A DNA stretch of 64,000 nucleotides from Actinomadura rupiterrae (lineage in GTDB: Bacteria; Actinomycetota; Actinomycetes; Streptosporangiales; Streptosporangiaceae). The notes beneath the pieces were generated by a model. The model was given only the letters and a program-made list of their open reading frames with translations. It searched no databases and had not been told where the DNA came from. The position numbers were made by a program, and so were the translations under genes. This document shows, one piece after another, positions 41,382 through 51,165 of this stretch. Location of the stretch: contig NZ_JAMZEA010000001.1 of assembly GCF_024172125.1 (NCBI RefSeq), positions 930,001 to 994,000 of the forward strand, read 5' to 3'. Within the stretch, counting starts at the first letter, position 1; each line of letters starts with the position of its first letter.

Positions 41382-41387
41382 AATAAT
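41382..41387 (+). promoter_or_regulatory. -10 AATAAT of a leaderless transcript
   Basis: AATAAT ends seven bases before ATG 41395 with no ribosome site. The preceding 60 bp contain A/T-rich patches (AAATAA, TTTTCTTTGATG). Confidence 0.55.
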
Positions 41388-41394
41388 CCCGCGC

Positions 41395-42975
41395 ATGGTC
41401 GACACCGCCGAACTGAAACAGCGGACGCCCCGCCGCCACGAGACCGGAGACCCGCCCGCGCCGTCCCAGCGTCCGGCGGTGGTCGCCGCGGCCGTGCTGC
41501 TCGTCGCGTTCGCCGCGACGGCCGGGGTGATGTGCTTTCTCGGGACGTTCACCCGGCCCGCTTCAGACGATTTCCGCTTTATCGGAATCGAGCGGGCGAA
41601 GGGCTTCTTCGGCCCGTGCGAGTACCTCTATACGACGGCCACCGGACGTATCGGGAACGGAGTCTTCGTCGGTCTCGCCTACCTTTTCCCGGATTGGGGG
41701 ATGCGGCTCACCCCTGCCGTCACCGTGCTCGCGCTCGCGGTGGCGGCGGCGCTGCTCACCCGGGCCATGCTGAGCCGCGCCGGGGACGGGAGCGCGCATC
41801 CGCTCGCCGCTCCCCTGGCCGGCCTCGGCACCGCCGTGCTCTCGCTCGGCACGCAGCCGCGCCCGTACCAGACGCTCTACTGGACGGCCGGGGTCATCAC
41901 GCACACGCTCCCGCCCGCGCTGGTCACCGGCCTCGTCGCCGTGGCCCTGCTCGCGCGCTCGCCGCGGGCCCGGCTCTGGACGGGCATCGCGGCGGTGCCG
42001 CTCGGCCTGCTGGCCGGGACCACCAGCGAGACGATCTCGGCGGCCGTGCTGATCCTGGTCGTCCTCGGCGGGATCGGGCACCTGCTGTTCGTCCGGCGGC
42101 TGACCTGGCTGCCGATGTTCGGCGCGCTGTTCGGCGCGAGCACGGTCGTCGGCGCGCTCATCGTGCTCACCTCGCCGGGCCACGCCGTGACGCTGCGCCA
42201 GCGCACGCACAGCGAGCCGCTGATCAGCGCGAAGGTGCTGGCCGACACCGTGTCGTCCGGAGAGCGGGTCCTCATGCATCTCGCGACGGACATGTCCCTC
42301 CCGGCCGCCGCCGCGATCGGCTTCCTGGTGTGCGTGCTGGCTCGCTCGCACCGCCCGCTGCCCGCCGGGAAGCTGCTCTACGCGCTGGTCGCGGGGGCCG
42401 CGGGCGTGCTGGCGCTGACGTTCGCGGTGATGTGGGAGCTGCGCGTCGGCTGGGGGCACGGCGGCTGGACGTTCTACCGCGGCTGGTTCGTGTTCCGCTA
42501 CGCGGCCGTGCTGGTCGCGGCGTTCTACGGCTACGCGGCCGCCGATATCATCCGCCGCCTGCGCGGCCGGGCGGACGGTCCGAGCACGGCGGTCTGCGCG
42601 ATCTGCCTCGCGCTCGTCGCGGCGGCCTGCACGAGCGGCGCGGCGCGGCTCCGGGAGACGGGAACGGCGATGGCGAACCGCGCCGCCGCCTTCGACGCGC
42701 AGTCCGCGCGGATCGAGCGGGCGAAGCGCGCCGGGGCGCGCACGGCCCCGGTCGCCCAGCTGCCGATCGCGAACCTGGCCGTTCCCTTCGAGCGTCCTGG
42801 ACGGCATGACTGGCTCGGGCCGTGGATCGCGTCGTACTACGGGCTCGCGTCCGTCACGAAGGGCGGCGGCGCTCCGGTCTCCGACAAGCCCAGGATCCTC
42901 GCGCCCGGCAGAGCGAAGGCTCCGGAATCGGCCAGGGCCCTGCCCGCGCACGCGAAGCCGACCAAACGCCGATGA
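41395..42975 (+). CDS. Polytopic membrane protein, DUF6056/GT-C-like
   Basis: 526 residues with about eleven hydrophobic helices. After the first helix comes an extracytoplasmic loop with TRPASDDFRF; an acidic Asp-Asp pair at this place is typical of GT-C glycosyltransferases and of DUF6056. A long non-membrane C-terminal tail (about 425-526) ends in Lys/Arg/Pro. It probably uses a lipid-linked sugar in surface polymer synthesis, consistent with neighbouring GT2-GtrA and teichoic-type genes; no activity is known. Its stop codon begins a 17-18-bp repeat. Confidence 0.78.
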   Translation: MVDTAELKQRTPRRHETGDPPAPSQRPAVVAAAVLLVAFAATAGVMCFLGTFTRPASDDFRFIGIERAKGFFGPCEYLYTTATGRIGNGVFVGLAYLFPDWGMRLTPAVTVLALAVAAALLTRAMLSRAGDGSAHPLAAPLAGLGTAVLSLGTQPRPYQTLYWTAGVITHTLPPALVTGLVAVALLARSPRARLWTGIAAVPLGLLAGTTSETISAAVLILVVLGGIGHLLFVRRLTWLPMFGALFGASTVVGALIVLTSPGHAVTLRQRTHSEPLISAKVLADTVSSGERVLMHLATDMSLPAAAAIGFLVCVLARSHRPLPAGKLLYALVAGAAGVLALTFAVMWELRVGWGHGGWTFYRGWFVFRYAAVLVAAFYGYAAADIIRRLRGRADGPSTAVCAICLALVAAACTSGAARLRETGTAMANRAAAFDAQSARIERAKRAGARTAPVAQLPIANLAVPFERPGRHDWLGPWIASYYGLASVTKGGGAPVSDKPRILAPGRAKAPESARALPAHAKPTKRR

Positions 42976-43058
42976 CCCGCGGACGCGAATGACCCGCGGG
43001 CACGGGGATACCTGCCGGACGCGGATGACCCCCGAACACGGATGACCCGCGGCGGGCG
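42971..43058. repeat. 17-18-bp tandem repeat, 5 copies, across a stop codon
   Basis: Units start near 42971, 42989, 43007, 43024 and 43041, with consensus GATGACCCGCGGaCgCG. The first ATGA holds the real TGA (42973-42975); further TGAs at 42990, 43026 and 43043. Ends 36 bp before the convergent methyltransferase stop. Confidence 0.82.
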
Positions 43059-43093
43059 CTCGTCCTCTCGGGGGAGAGCGCCCGCCGGGGCGT

Positions 43094-44053
43094 TCAGTCC
43101 TGGGCCGGACGCCCAGTCGGGACGGTCAGGTCGCGCAGCGCTCGCGGCGGCGCCGTGATCGCGCGTCCCACCTTGAAGCTGGCCGAGTCGCGCAGCGCCT
43201 TCAGCAGCCGCCGCCCCTCCGCCAGCTCGCGTTCGAGCCGGTCGTTCTCCACCCGCAGGCACACCGAGAGCTGCCGCAGCCGCTCCGCCTCGGACGGCCG
43301 CGCGCCCTCCCGCAGGACGACCCGGACGACCTCGTGCCCCGCCACCCGCTGCACCTCGTGCCAGAGCGACGGCTCGTGCGCGAGGTGCGCGACGAGGTCG
43401 GCGCGGAGGGCCTCGTCGTCGCCCCACGTCCCGTACAGCTTGGACGGGCTGAGCGCGACCGGCTTGAGGCCCTTGTCCAGGACGGCCTCCCAGACGGCGG
43501 CCGCGACGCCCGGGGTGTGCCCGGAGCGGTAGTCGTCGCACGCGACGATCCCGTCCGGCGCGAGCGCGTCCTTCACGATCTCGATGTCGGTCGCGACGTG
43601 CTCGTACAGGTGCGAGGCGTCGATGTGCGCGAACCTGACCGAGCCCGTGTCGAGCCGCCCGCGCAGGCCCGAGGTCGGGCCCTGCACGATCTCCGGCAGG
43701 TCGTCGTGGAAGGCGAGGTAGTTCCGCTCGAACGCGGCGCGGGTCAGCTCGCCGTAGGAGCGCCTCACCTCGGCGTCGTTGTCGCCGTCCCCGGCGGGCG
43801 TCCCGAACAGGTCGCAGACGGTGAAGGTCTCGTCCGGGCCGAGGTGCCGGCCGACCAGCACGGCGCTCTTGCCCAGGTACGCCCCGAGTTCCAGCAGGTC
43901 GCCGTCCTGCTCCAGGCGCCGCTGGCGGTCCAGCGCCCAGTCGAACAGCCTGCGGTCCAGGTCGGAGAACCACCCCTTGATCTCGTCGATGCTGCTCGGT
44001 GCGGTGCTGTCGGCTGCCGTGCTGGCCGCTGCGCTGGTGGCCGTTTCGGTCAC
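43094..44053 (-). CDS. Class I methyltransferase (Methyltransf_24/CmcI-like) with coiled-coil tail
   Basis: 319 residues from GTG 44053. The SAM motif LLELGAYLGKSAVLVGRHL, FTVCDLFGTPAG and FAHIDASHLYEHVATDIEIVKDALAPDGIVACDDY define a Methyltransf_24 fold with a metal-type D-DD set. Residues about 255-300 (RLRQLSVCLRVENDRLERELAEGRRLLKAL, in part) form a heptad coiled coil. An Ala/Thr/Ser-rich N-terminal 20 residues is low complexity. Last gene of the unit with the two giant polymerases, so a polymer- or glycan-modifying role is inferred. Confidence 0.82.
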   Translation of the reverse strand: MTETATSAAASTAADSTAPSSIDEIKGWFSDLDRRLFDWALDRQRRLEQDGDLLELGAYLGKSAVLVGRHLGPDETFTVCDLFGTPAGDGDNDAEVRRSYGELTRAAFERNYLAFHDDLPEIVQGPTSGLRGRLDTGSVRFAHIDASHLYEHVATDIEIVKDALAPDGIVACDDYRSGHTPGVAAAVWEAVLDKGLKPVALSPSKLYGTWGDDEALRADLVAHLAHEPSLWHEVQRVAGHEVVRVVLREGARPSEAERLRQLSVCLRVENDRLERELAEGRRLLKALRDSASFKVGRAITAPPRALRDLTVPTGRPAQD

Positions 44054-44081
44054 GACGTGTGCCCCGTTCCCTAGGTTGCTG

Positions 44082-47000
44082 TCACTTTCCGGTCGGACCG
44101 GCGAGCAGCCGGTCCACGGCGCGCGCGGCGGCGCGTCCGTCGTCGTACGGGCAGTAGGCGGCGCGGAAGGCCGCGTAGGCGCCGGCGCGGGGGGCGCAGG
44201 CGGTGCCGAGGTCTGCGAGGGCCTCGGCGACCTCCGCCGAGGTCCGCACGATCGGCCCGGGGGCCTCGGCGTCGAAGTCCAGGTAGAAGCCGCGGACGGT
44301 GTCGCGGTAGGCCTCCAGGTCGTAGGCGTAGAAGACCATCGGCTTGCCGGTCACGGCGAAGTCGAACATCGCCGACGAGTAGTCGGTGACCAGGACGTCC
44401 GCGGCGAGGTACAGCTCGGCGATCTCGCCGTACCGGGACACGTCGATCACGAACCCGTCGGAGTCCGACCAGGACCGGTCGGTGATCAGGTAGTGCGCGC
44501 GGACGAGCACCACGTGGTCGTCACCGAGCCGCTCGCGCAGCAGCGCGAGGTCCAGCTCCAGCGAGAACGCGCGGCGTCCGGGCGCGAGGTGGTGGTCGTC
44601 CCGCCAGGTCGGCGCGTACAGGACGACCTTCTTCCCGTCCGGCACGCCGAGCCGCTCCCGGACGCGCCGCGCGACCGCCTCGGCCCCGGGCGCGGTCAGG
44701 ACGTCGTTGCGCGGGTACCCGGTCTCCAGGATCTCGCCGTCGTAGCGGAACGCGCGGCGCATGATCGGGGTGGTGAACGGGTTCGGCGAGATCAGCACGT
44801 CCCAGCGCGGGACCTCGCGCTCCATCCAGTCGAGCGTCTCGGTCCGCTTGTACGGCATGTCGCGCAGGTCGTAGGCGAGGCGCTTCAGCGGCGTCCCGTG
44901 CCAGGTCTGCATGTACGTCTGGCCGGGCCGCTTCACGAACCAGGGCAGCTGGCCGAAGTTGCCGACGACCCAGCGCGCCTGCGCCATGGCCTCGTAGTGC
45001 GCGCGGCTCTCCATCAGCACCCCGCGGGCGCCCTCCGGGACCTCGAACTGCCCGTCGCGCGTCGCCCACACGCACTCGATGTCCGGACGCCTGCGCCGCA
45101 GCTCCTCGAACACCGCGCGCGGGCTGCACGAGTACTGGACGCCCTCGTAGGAGTCGAACACGGCGAGGTCGCGCAGCGGACGCTCGCGCATGCGCGGGTA
45201 CTCGTCCTCCTGGATGCGGCGCTGCGCGTACTGGCCGCGCTCGTCGTCGGCGAGGGCCTGCTGCACGCTGAGGCTGAGCGCATCGACCTGGTGCATGCTG
45301 AACGCGATCTCGTGCATGCCGACCGTCCGCGTCGCGGGCAGCCCGGCGATGCCGGCGCGCTCCATCACGACCATGGTCTCGCCCGCCTCGGAGCCGACCA
45401 CCAGGTCCCAGAGGCCGCTGCGGAGCGGCAGGGCCGACCCGAACAGCGGCATCCGGCCCGGTGTCAGCTCGGCGCGGAAGCGGTGCCCGTCCCAGGCCAG
45501 CGGGACGCGGTGCTCCTCGCTCGACCGGCGCCGCCGGACGATCAGCTCGTCCGGCACCGGCCCCGGCGACATCTCCCCGGTGAGCACGAGCCGGTCGCCG
45601 TCCGCCCAGGCCACGTCCGTGACCACCGGACGGCGGAAGCGCTCGACACCGCGCACGTTGCCGAACCGCGTGCGGGTCAGCACGAAGTCCTGCGCGCCGA
45701 CCGGGTACCGGGCCTCGCGGACGCCGTCCGCGAACATCAGCCGCACCGGCTCGCCCGCGCCGCGCAGCCGCAGCTCCCAGTTCACGCCGTCGCCGATCCG
45801 CGTCGCGCGGGCGACCCGGTCCTCGGCGCACGGGTCGGGCAGCAGCTCGTCCAGCGGCAGCTCGACCGCGAAGCGCAGCCCGCCGTCGGCGGCCACGATG
45901 TCCCGGACGGGCCGCTCGACCATCCCCTGCCCGTGCTGCCGGTGCACCCGGACGACCGGCGCCTTGCCGAGGTCGGTGTCCGTCCAGCCCTCCAGGCGGA
46001 GCGCGCCGTCCTCGGTGGTCCGGTGGCCGGTCACGAGCGCCCGTTCCGGCTTCACCTGGAGCATGAACCCGGCCGGATCGGCGGCGGGCTGCACCTTGAC
46101 GCGCCCGGACACCGTCCGCGCGTGCGCCCAGGAGACGCTCGGCCGCCGCGGCGGGCCGACGCGCCGCTCGCCGCGCTTGCCCTGCGCGTCCACGGCGACG
46201 TGCAGCTCCCAGTTGACCGCGCGCCGCCGGCCGATCTTGAGCCGCTCCGGATCCAGCAGGAACGTGAAGCCCGAGTGGTCGTGGTTCGCGGCCGACTGCC
46301 GGGACGCGGCGGTCACATCCGGCCGGACGACCCGCTCGTGCGCGAGGTCGATCCGCCGCCGTCCGCGCGGGTCCTGGAGCCAGACCTTCATCTTCAGGTC
46401 GCGGGGTGAGGCGGCGTCGATCCGGGAGAAGTAGGCGTGCCCGTCGATGCGTAGTTTCCCGTCCTCCCAGCGCAGGTCGTCCACGGCGGCCCAGAGCTTC
46501 AGCTCGTCGGTGACGTCGTAGATCTCGTCCGGGATCGCCCGCTCGGCGTCCTCGAAGAACGGGTAGCGCAGGTACCAGCGGTGCCGGAACAGGCCGCGCC
46601 GGACGGCCGCCGCGTCCCGGTCGCCGCTCTTCTCGAACCGCAGCACCTCCAGCAGCTCCGGCAGCATCCCGCGTTCCAGCAGGTGCAGGCGCAGCCGCTT
46701 GCGCATCGGCAGGAGCCCGCGGGCGCCGGGCGCGGCGTCCCGCAGGCAGGCCGCGCCGAGCTCCATGATCCGCGCGCGCTCCGCCTCGGTCGCGGGCTGC
46801 AGGTTCTCGGTGAGGACGCCGAGGTCCACGTCCAGCGCGTAGCGGTCGTAGGCGGCCTTGAGGGCCGGCGGGTGGCCGTCCAGGAACTCGTGCACCATGC
46901 GGACCGACGCCATCCGGTCCTCCAGGTTGGACAGCTCCGCCTTCCGCTTGGTGATGGACCCCTCGCGGTCGCGCCAGTAGTAGACCGGCTGCGCGAACAC

Positions 47001-47591
47001 GTCCACCGACTTCGCCAGGACGTGCGCGGCGACCATGACCGGGGAGTCCTCGTAGAGGATGCCGGGGAACGCGAGGCCGCGCGCGTCCCAGAACGACCGG
47101 CGGAACACCTTGTTCCAGACCATCCGGTCCTGCATGAGGTTGTGCTGCCGGGACACGTGCGTCCGCTCGACGCTCCGCTCGCACGGCTCCTGGTGCGCCC
47201 AGCACTGCCACGTCCGGCCGCCGTTGAAGCGCCGGACGTTCCCGACCGCCATGTCCGAGCCGGTGCGGTCCAGGCTCTGCGTCATCAGCTCGTAGGCGTA
47301 CCGGGCCACCACGTCGTCGCTGTCCACGAACGCGAGGTACTCGCCGGTCGCGTGCGCGGCCCCGGTGTTGCGCGCCGGGCCGAGCCCCTGGTTCTCCTGC
47401 TGGACGAACCGGAACCGCGGGTCCTTCTCGGCGAACGCCTTGGCGATGACCGCGCAGTTGTCCGGCGACCCGTCGTCCACCATGACGACCTCGATGTCAC
47501 TGAGGGTCTGCCGCGCGAGCGAGACCAGGCACTCCTCCAGGTAGTCCTCGACGTTGTAGAACGGGACGACGATGCTGATCTTCGGTGCCAA
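44082..47591 (-). CDS. Bifunctional GT2 glycosyltransferase / CDP-glycerol glycerophosphotransferase
   Basis: 1169 residues from TTG 47591 with AGGAG six bases upstream. The N-terminal GT-A domain (1-about 230) has MAPKISIVVPFYNVEDYLEE, VDDGSPDN and the catalytic DSDD at 90-93. The middle (about 350-750) is a set of beta domains. The C-terminal TagB/TagF-type Glyphos_transf domain (about 790-1160) shows TWHGTPLKRLAYDLRDMPYK, GYPRNDVL, LYAPTWRDD and LVTDYSSAMFDFAVTGKPMVF. Such enzymes build glycerol- or ribitol-phosphate teichoic acids. It follows its paralogue by 52 bp. Confidence 0.92.
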   Translation of the reverse strand: MAPKISIVVPFYNVEDYLEECLVSLARQTLSDIEVVMVDDGSPDNCAVIAKAFAEKDPRFRFVQQENQGLGPARNTGAAHATGEYLAFVDSDDVVARYAYELMTQSLDRTGSDMAVGNVRRFNGGRTWQCWAHQEPCERSVERTHVSRQHNLMQDRMVWNKVFRRSFWDARGLAFPGILYEDSPVMVAAHVLAKSVDVFAQPVYYWRDREGSITKRKAELSNLEDRMASVRMVHEFLDGHPPALKAAYDRYALDVDLGVLTENLQPATEAERARIMELGAACLRDAAPGARGLLPMRKRLRLHLLERGMLPELLEVLRFEKSGDRDAAAVRRGLFRHRWYLRYPFFEDAERAIPDEIYDVTDELKLWAAVDDLRWEDGKLRIDGHAYFSRIDAASPRDLKMKVWLQDPRGRRRIDLAHERVVRPDVTAASRQSAANHDHSGFTFLLDPERLKIGRRRAVNWELHVAVDAQGKRGERRVGPPRRPSVSWAHARTVSGRVKVQPAADPAGFMLQVKPERALVTGHRTTEDGALRLEGWTDTDLGKAPVVRVHRQHGQGMVERPVRDIVAADGGLRFAVELPLDELLPDPCAEDRVARATRIGDGVNWELRLRGAGEPVRLMFADGVREARYPVGAQDFVLTRTRFGNVRGVERFRRPVVTDVAWADGDRLVLTGEMSPGPVPDELIVRRRRSSEEHRVPLAWDGHRFRAELTPGRMPLFGSALPLRSGLWDLVVGSEAGETMVVMERAGIAGLPATRTVGMHEIAFSMHQVDALSLSVQQALADDERGQYAQRRIQEDEYPRMRERPLRDLAVFDSYEGVQYSCSPRAVFEELRRRRPDIECVWATRDGQFEVPEGARGVLMESRAHYEAMAQARWVVGNFGQLPWFVKRPGQTYMQTWHGTPLKRLAYDLRDMPYKRTETLDWMEREVPRWDVLISPNPFTTPIMRRAFRYDGEILETGYPRNDVLTAPGAEAVARRVRERLGVPDGKKVVLYAPTWRDDHHLAPGRRAFSLELDLALLRERLGDDHVVLVRAHYLITDRSWSDSDGFVIDVSRYGEIAELYLAADVLVTDYSSAMFDFAVTGKPMVFYAYDLEAYRDTVRGFYLDFDAEAPGPIVRTSAEVAEALADLGTACAPRAGAYAAFRAAYCPYDDGRAAARAVDRLLAGPTGK

Positions 47592-47643
47592 GCGGTGCTC
47601 CTGGGTGAGACGGGCCGGAGTCGTGGGCTTGAGGCGGGGGTGG

Positions 47644-50600
47644 TCAGAGGACGGCGTCGAGGACGCGCGCGGCGGCGTGGCCGTCGTCGTGCGGGCAGTA
47701 CCGGTCGCGGAAGCCCGCGTACCGCTCGGCGTACGCCGCGGGGACGTCGTCCAGGGCGCGGAGGGCGTCGGTCAGGTCGTCCTGGGTGCGGAGGAGCGGT
47801 CCCGGGGCCTCGGCCTCCAGGTCGAAGTAGAAGCCGCGCACCCGCTCGCGGTAGCGCTCCAGGTCGTAGGCGTAGAGCAGGATCGGCGCGCCGGTGACCG
47901 CGAAGTCGAACATGGCGGACGAGTAGTCCGTGACCAGCGCGTCCGCGATCAGGTAAAGCTCCGCGATGTCCGGGTAGGCGGAGACGTCGAGGACCGTCCC
48001 GTCAGCGGGGACGGGCGCCCGGTCGGCGACGAGGTAGTGCGTGCGCAGCAGCAGGACGTGGTCGGGGCCGAGCGCGGCCGACAGCCGCGCCAGGTCGAGC
48101 GCGGGCCGGTACGCGAGCCTGCCGCGCCCGGTCTGCACGTCGTCCCGCCAGGTCGGCGCGTACAGGACGACCCGCTTGCCGGCCGGGACGCCCAGCCGGA
48201 ACCGCACCACGTCGGCCATCTGCCCGCGGTGCGCGCTGGCGAGGATGTCGTTGCGCGGGTAGCCGGTGACGAGCACCTCCCCGGCGTAGTCGAACGCGCG
48301 GCGGAAGTGCGGCACGGAGTACTCGTTCTGCGCGAGCAGCACGTCCCATTGCGGGACGTCGTGCTCCATCCAGACGCGCTTCCCGCCGCGCCGGTGCGGC
48401 ATGTCCATGACGTCCCAGCCGAGGCGCTTGAGCGGCGTGCCGTGCCAGCACTGCACGTAGGTCTGGCCGCGGCGCTTGGCGAACCACTCGGCCTGCGACC
48501 AGTTCCCGAACAGGTAGCGCGCGCGGGCGACGGCCTCGTAGTGCTCGCGGCTCCCCGCCAGGACGGTCCGGGCCCCGGCGGGCGTGCCGAAGTCGCCGTT
48601 CCGGGTCACCCAGACGCAGTCGAGGCCGCTGCCGCGGCGGCGCAGCTCGTCGTAGAGGCCGCGCGGGTTGCAGGAGTACTGGCGTCCCCGGTACGAGTCG
48701 AAAAGGGCCAGGTCGAGAACGGGTTCGGCGCGCTTGGCCGGGTACTCGCGGCGCTGGATCAACGCCTGCCGGTAGGGGCCGCGCTCGTCGTCGGCCAAGG
48801 CCGTCCGGACGCGAAGGGTGACGCTGCCGTTCCGGCTCGCCCGGACCGTCACCTCGTGGCGTCCGGTGGTGCGCGGGCCGGGGAGACCGGCGGCGGCGCG
48901 GCGCTCGGCCAGCAGCGGACGGTCGTCCGCGAGCAGCTCCCAGCGGCCCGGGACGAGCGGGCGGTCGAGGCCGAGCCACCGCATCCGGCGCGGCGCGAGC
49001 GTCCCGACGAACAGCGGGCCCTGCCAGGTCAGCGGCACCTCGTACCGCTCCCCCGACTCCGGCCGCCGGACGGTCAGGGCGTCCGTGCGGGTGTCGGGGT
49101 CGGCGCAGGTCCCGGCGAGGTGCAGGGTGCCGTCCGCGTGCCAGAGCGCCTCGGTCAGGACGAGATGGGCCGCGCGCGTGATCCCGCAGAGGTTGCCGGC
49201 ATGCGTCACGGTCAGCGCGAACTCGGTGCCGCGCAGGGCGTACCGGGCCTCCGGGACCTCGGCCGGGAAGGCGAGCTTCAGCCCGCCCGTGATCCCGAAC
49301 GTCCAGTCGGCCCGGACGGCGGTGAGGTCGGCGAGCGGGAGCAGCGCGCGGAACGCGACGCCGCCGCCCTCGGCCGCGCCGAGCCGCTCGACCTTCCCGC
49401 GCACCTTCGCGACGCCGCGCGCGGTCGCGGTCAGCCACGCCTTCGCGCCCGGATCGCGGGCCAGCACCCCCCGGATCTCCAGGTTCCGCCCGCTCCGGGC
49501 GTGTCCCGTCAGGACGGCATCGTTCGCCCGGACGCGCAGCAGCTGGCGGCCGTCCACCGCGACCGTCTGGAGCCGAACGGACGGGGACAGCTCGCGGTCG
49601 AGCGGCCAGCGCTCGCCCGTCCTCGGCGGCGCGAGCGTCCGCCGGCGGTGCACGCCCCGGGTGGCGATGTCGACGCACAGCCTCCAGTCGCCGGTGCGCC
49701 AGCGGCCGAGCAGCTTCAGCGCGTCCGGGTCGATCTCGGCGGTGAAGCCCGAGGCGTCGTAGGACACCGCGGACTGCCCCGACGCGGCGGTCACATCGGG
49801 CCGCCGAACGCGCTTCACTGGGACGCGCACCAGGCCGAGGCGGCGGCTCGCGAGCAGCCAGAGCCGGATCCGGCCGCCCTCTGCGTCCAGCATCGGGATG
49901 TACGCGTGGCCCTCGATGCGCAGCCGGTCCCCGGCCCAGACGGCGCGGTCGACGCGCGCGACCGGCCGCATCTCGTCGGTCACGTCGTACACGTGCGCGG
50001 GGACGGCGAGCGACGCGTCCTCGAAGTACGGGTGCGCGGCGAACCAGCGGCCGCGCCGCCCGCGCCGCACCACCCGGACGTTCGCGGCGTCGCCCGCCTC
50101 CTCGTAGCGGACGACCTCGACCAGCTCAGCGGTCAGGCCGCGCGCGAGCAGGTGCAGCTTGAGCCGCGCCAGCGCGGGCAGCCGGGCAGGCACGGACGGG
50201 TCGAGCCGTCCGGCGACCTCCGCGCCGAGCGCGGTCAGCTCGGCGCGCTCCGCCTCGTCCGCGCGGACGAGCCGGGACATCAACCCGGCAAGCTCGACCC
50301 TCGCGAGCACGTGCTCGTCGAAGGCCCGAACGGCCTCCGGCGCCTCACAGGTCAGAAAGTCGCGATCAGCACCGGCCGCCGCCACCCGCTCCGCCACTCC
50401 ACCCTCGCGCGGGCTCGTGTCGCGGGTGCTGGTGTCGCGGGGGGACGGGGTGTTCACGACGTCGATGGCCTCGGCCAGGGCCAGCGCGCGGACGGCGAGG
50501 GAGCGCTCGCCCTTGGCGGAGGCCAGGTCGCAGCCGTCCCAGAAGGCGCGGCGGAACACCTTGCCGCTGAGCGAGAGGTCGTGCAGCAGGAGGGGGTTGC

Positions 50601-51000
50601 GCGCGAGGGTCGTCCGGTCGGCGGGGACGGGTCCGGGCGCGACGAGGTCGGAGCCGCTGCCGACGGTGCCGCGGCGGTCGAGCGCGGCCACCAGATCGGC
50701 GTAGAACCCGGCGGGGACGGCCTCCTCGGCGTCCGCGAAGGCGAGCAGCTCGCCGGACGCGGCGGCGACCCCCGCGTCCCGGGCCGCGTCCAGGCCCCGG
50801 GGCGGCTGCTCGACCAGCCGGAACCGGACGTCCCGGACGGCCGCCTCCTTCGCCACGACCCCGCCCGCGTCGGTCGAGCCGTCGTCCACCATCACGACCT
50901 CGAGGTCGCGAAGCCGCTGGTCGGCCAGCGACACCAGGCAAGCGCCCAGGCGCTCCTCGGCGTTGCGGAACGGGACGACGACGCTGAGCTTCGGGGACAT
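47644..51000 (-). CDS. Paralogous GT2 / CDP-glycerol glycerophosphotransferase with altered DxD motif
   Basis: 1118 residues from ATG 51000, chosen because it aligns with the start of the paralogue (MSPKLSVVVPFRNAEERL); ATG 51012 and GTG 51018 are alternatives. Same architecture: GT-A domain, beta-rich middle, C-terminal polymerase domain with CWHGTPLKRLGWDVMDMPHR, GYPRNDIL, LYAPTWRDD and LVTDYSSAMFDFAVTGAPILL intact. In the GT-A domain the DSDD of the sister protein is DAEE at 90-93, and the following acceptor region is shorter and diverged, so this glycosyltransferase half may be impaired. First gene of a three-gene unit ending in the methyltransferase at 43.1 kb. Confidence 0.9.
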   Translation of the reverse strand: MSPKLSVVVPFRNAEERLGACLVSLADQRLRDLEVVMVDDGSTDAGGVVAKEAAVRDVRFRLVEQPPRGLDAARDAGVAAASGELLAFADAEEAVPAGFYADLVAALDRRGTVGSGSDLVAPGPVPADRTTLARNPLLLHDLSLSGKVFRRAFWDGCDLASAKGERSLAVRALALAEAIDVVNTPSPRDTSTRDTSPREGGVAERVAAAGADRDFLTCEAPEAVRAFDEHVLARVELAGLMSRLVRADEAERAELTALGAEVAGRLDPSVPARLPALARLKLHLLARGLTAELVEVVRYEEAGDAANVRVVRRGRRGRWFAAHPYFEDASLAVPAHVYDVTDEMRPVARVDRAVWAGDRLRIEGHAYIPMLDAEGGRIRLWLLASRRLGLVRVPVKRVRRPDVTAASGQSAVSYDASGFTAEIDPDALKLLGRWRTGDWRLCVDIATRGVHRRRTLAPPRTGERWPLDRELSPSVRLQTVAVDGRQLLRVRANDAVLTGHARSGRNLEIRGVLARDPGAKAWLTATARGVAKVRGKVERLGAAEGGGVAFRALLPLADLTAVRADWTFGITGGLKLAFPAEVPEARYALRGTEFALTVTHAGNLCGITRAAHLVLTEALWHADGTLHLAGTCADPDTRTDALTVRRPESGERYEVPLTWQGPLFVGTLAPRRMRWLGLDRPLVPGRWELLADDRPLLAERRAAAGLPGPRTTGRHEVTVRASRNGSVTLRVRTALADDERGPYRQALIQRREYPAKRAEPVLDLALFDSYRGRQYSCNPRGLYDELRRRGSGLDCVWVTRNGDFGTPAGARTVLAGSREHYEAVARARYLFGNWSQAEWFAKRRGQTYVQCWHGTPLKRLGWDVMDMPHRRGGKRVWMEHDVPQWDVLLAQNEYSVPHFRRAFDYAGEVLVTGYPRNDILASAHRGQMADVVRFRLGVPAGKRVVLYAPTWRDDVQTGRGRLAYRPALDLARLSAALGPDHVLLLRTHYLVADRAPVPADGTVLDVSAYPDIAELYLIADALVTDYSSAMFDFAVTGAPILLYAYDLERYRERVRGFYFDLEAEAPGPLLRTQDDLTDALRALDDVPAAYAERYAGFRDRYCPHDDGHAAARVLDAVL

Positions 51001-51099
51001 GCACTCCAGCATGGTCACGCTTGGTGAGCGGCCACACCGGGATCGTGAATGCCAGAACGCCTCCTGACCCAGTCTTGACCCGCCCCTGGTTCTGCCGAA

Positions 51100-51165
51100 C
51101 CCCGCGGTTATGCCTTCGCGTCGCGGCAGCGCCCTTCGCGTCAGACGGCAGTGCCCTTCGCGTCA
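51100..51165. repeat. 22-bp tandem repeat, about 3 copies, across the oxyR stop
   Basis: Copies at 51144-51165 and 51122-51143 (GGCAGtGCCCTTCGCGTCA core) and a diverged one at 51100-51121. Read on the minus strand each complete copy starts with TGA; the first is the oxyR stop (51165-51163). Confidence 0.8.
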
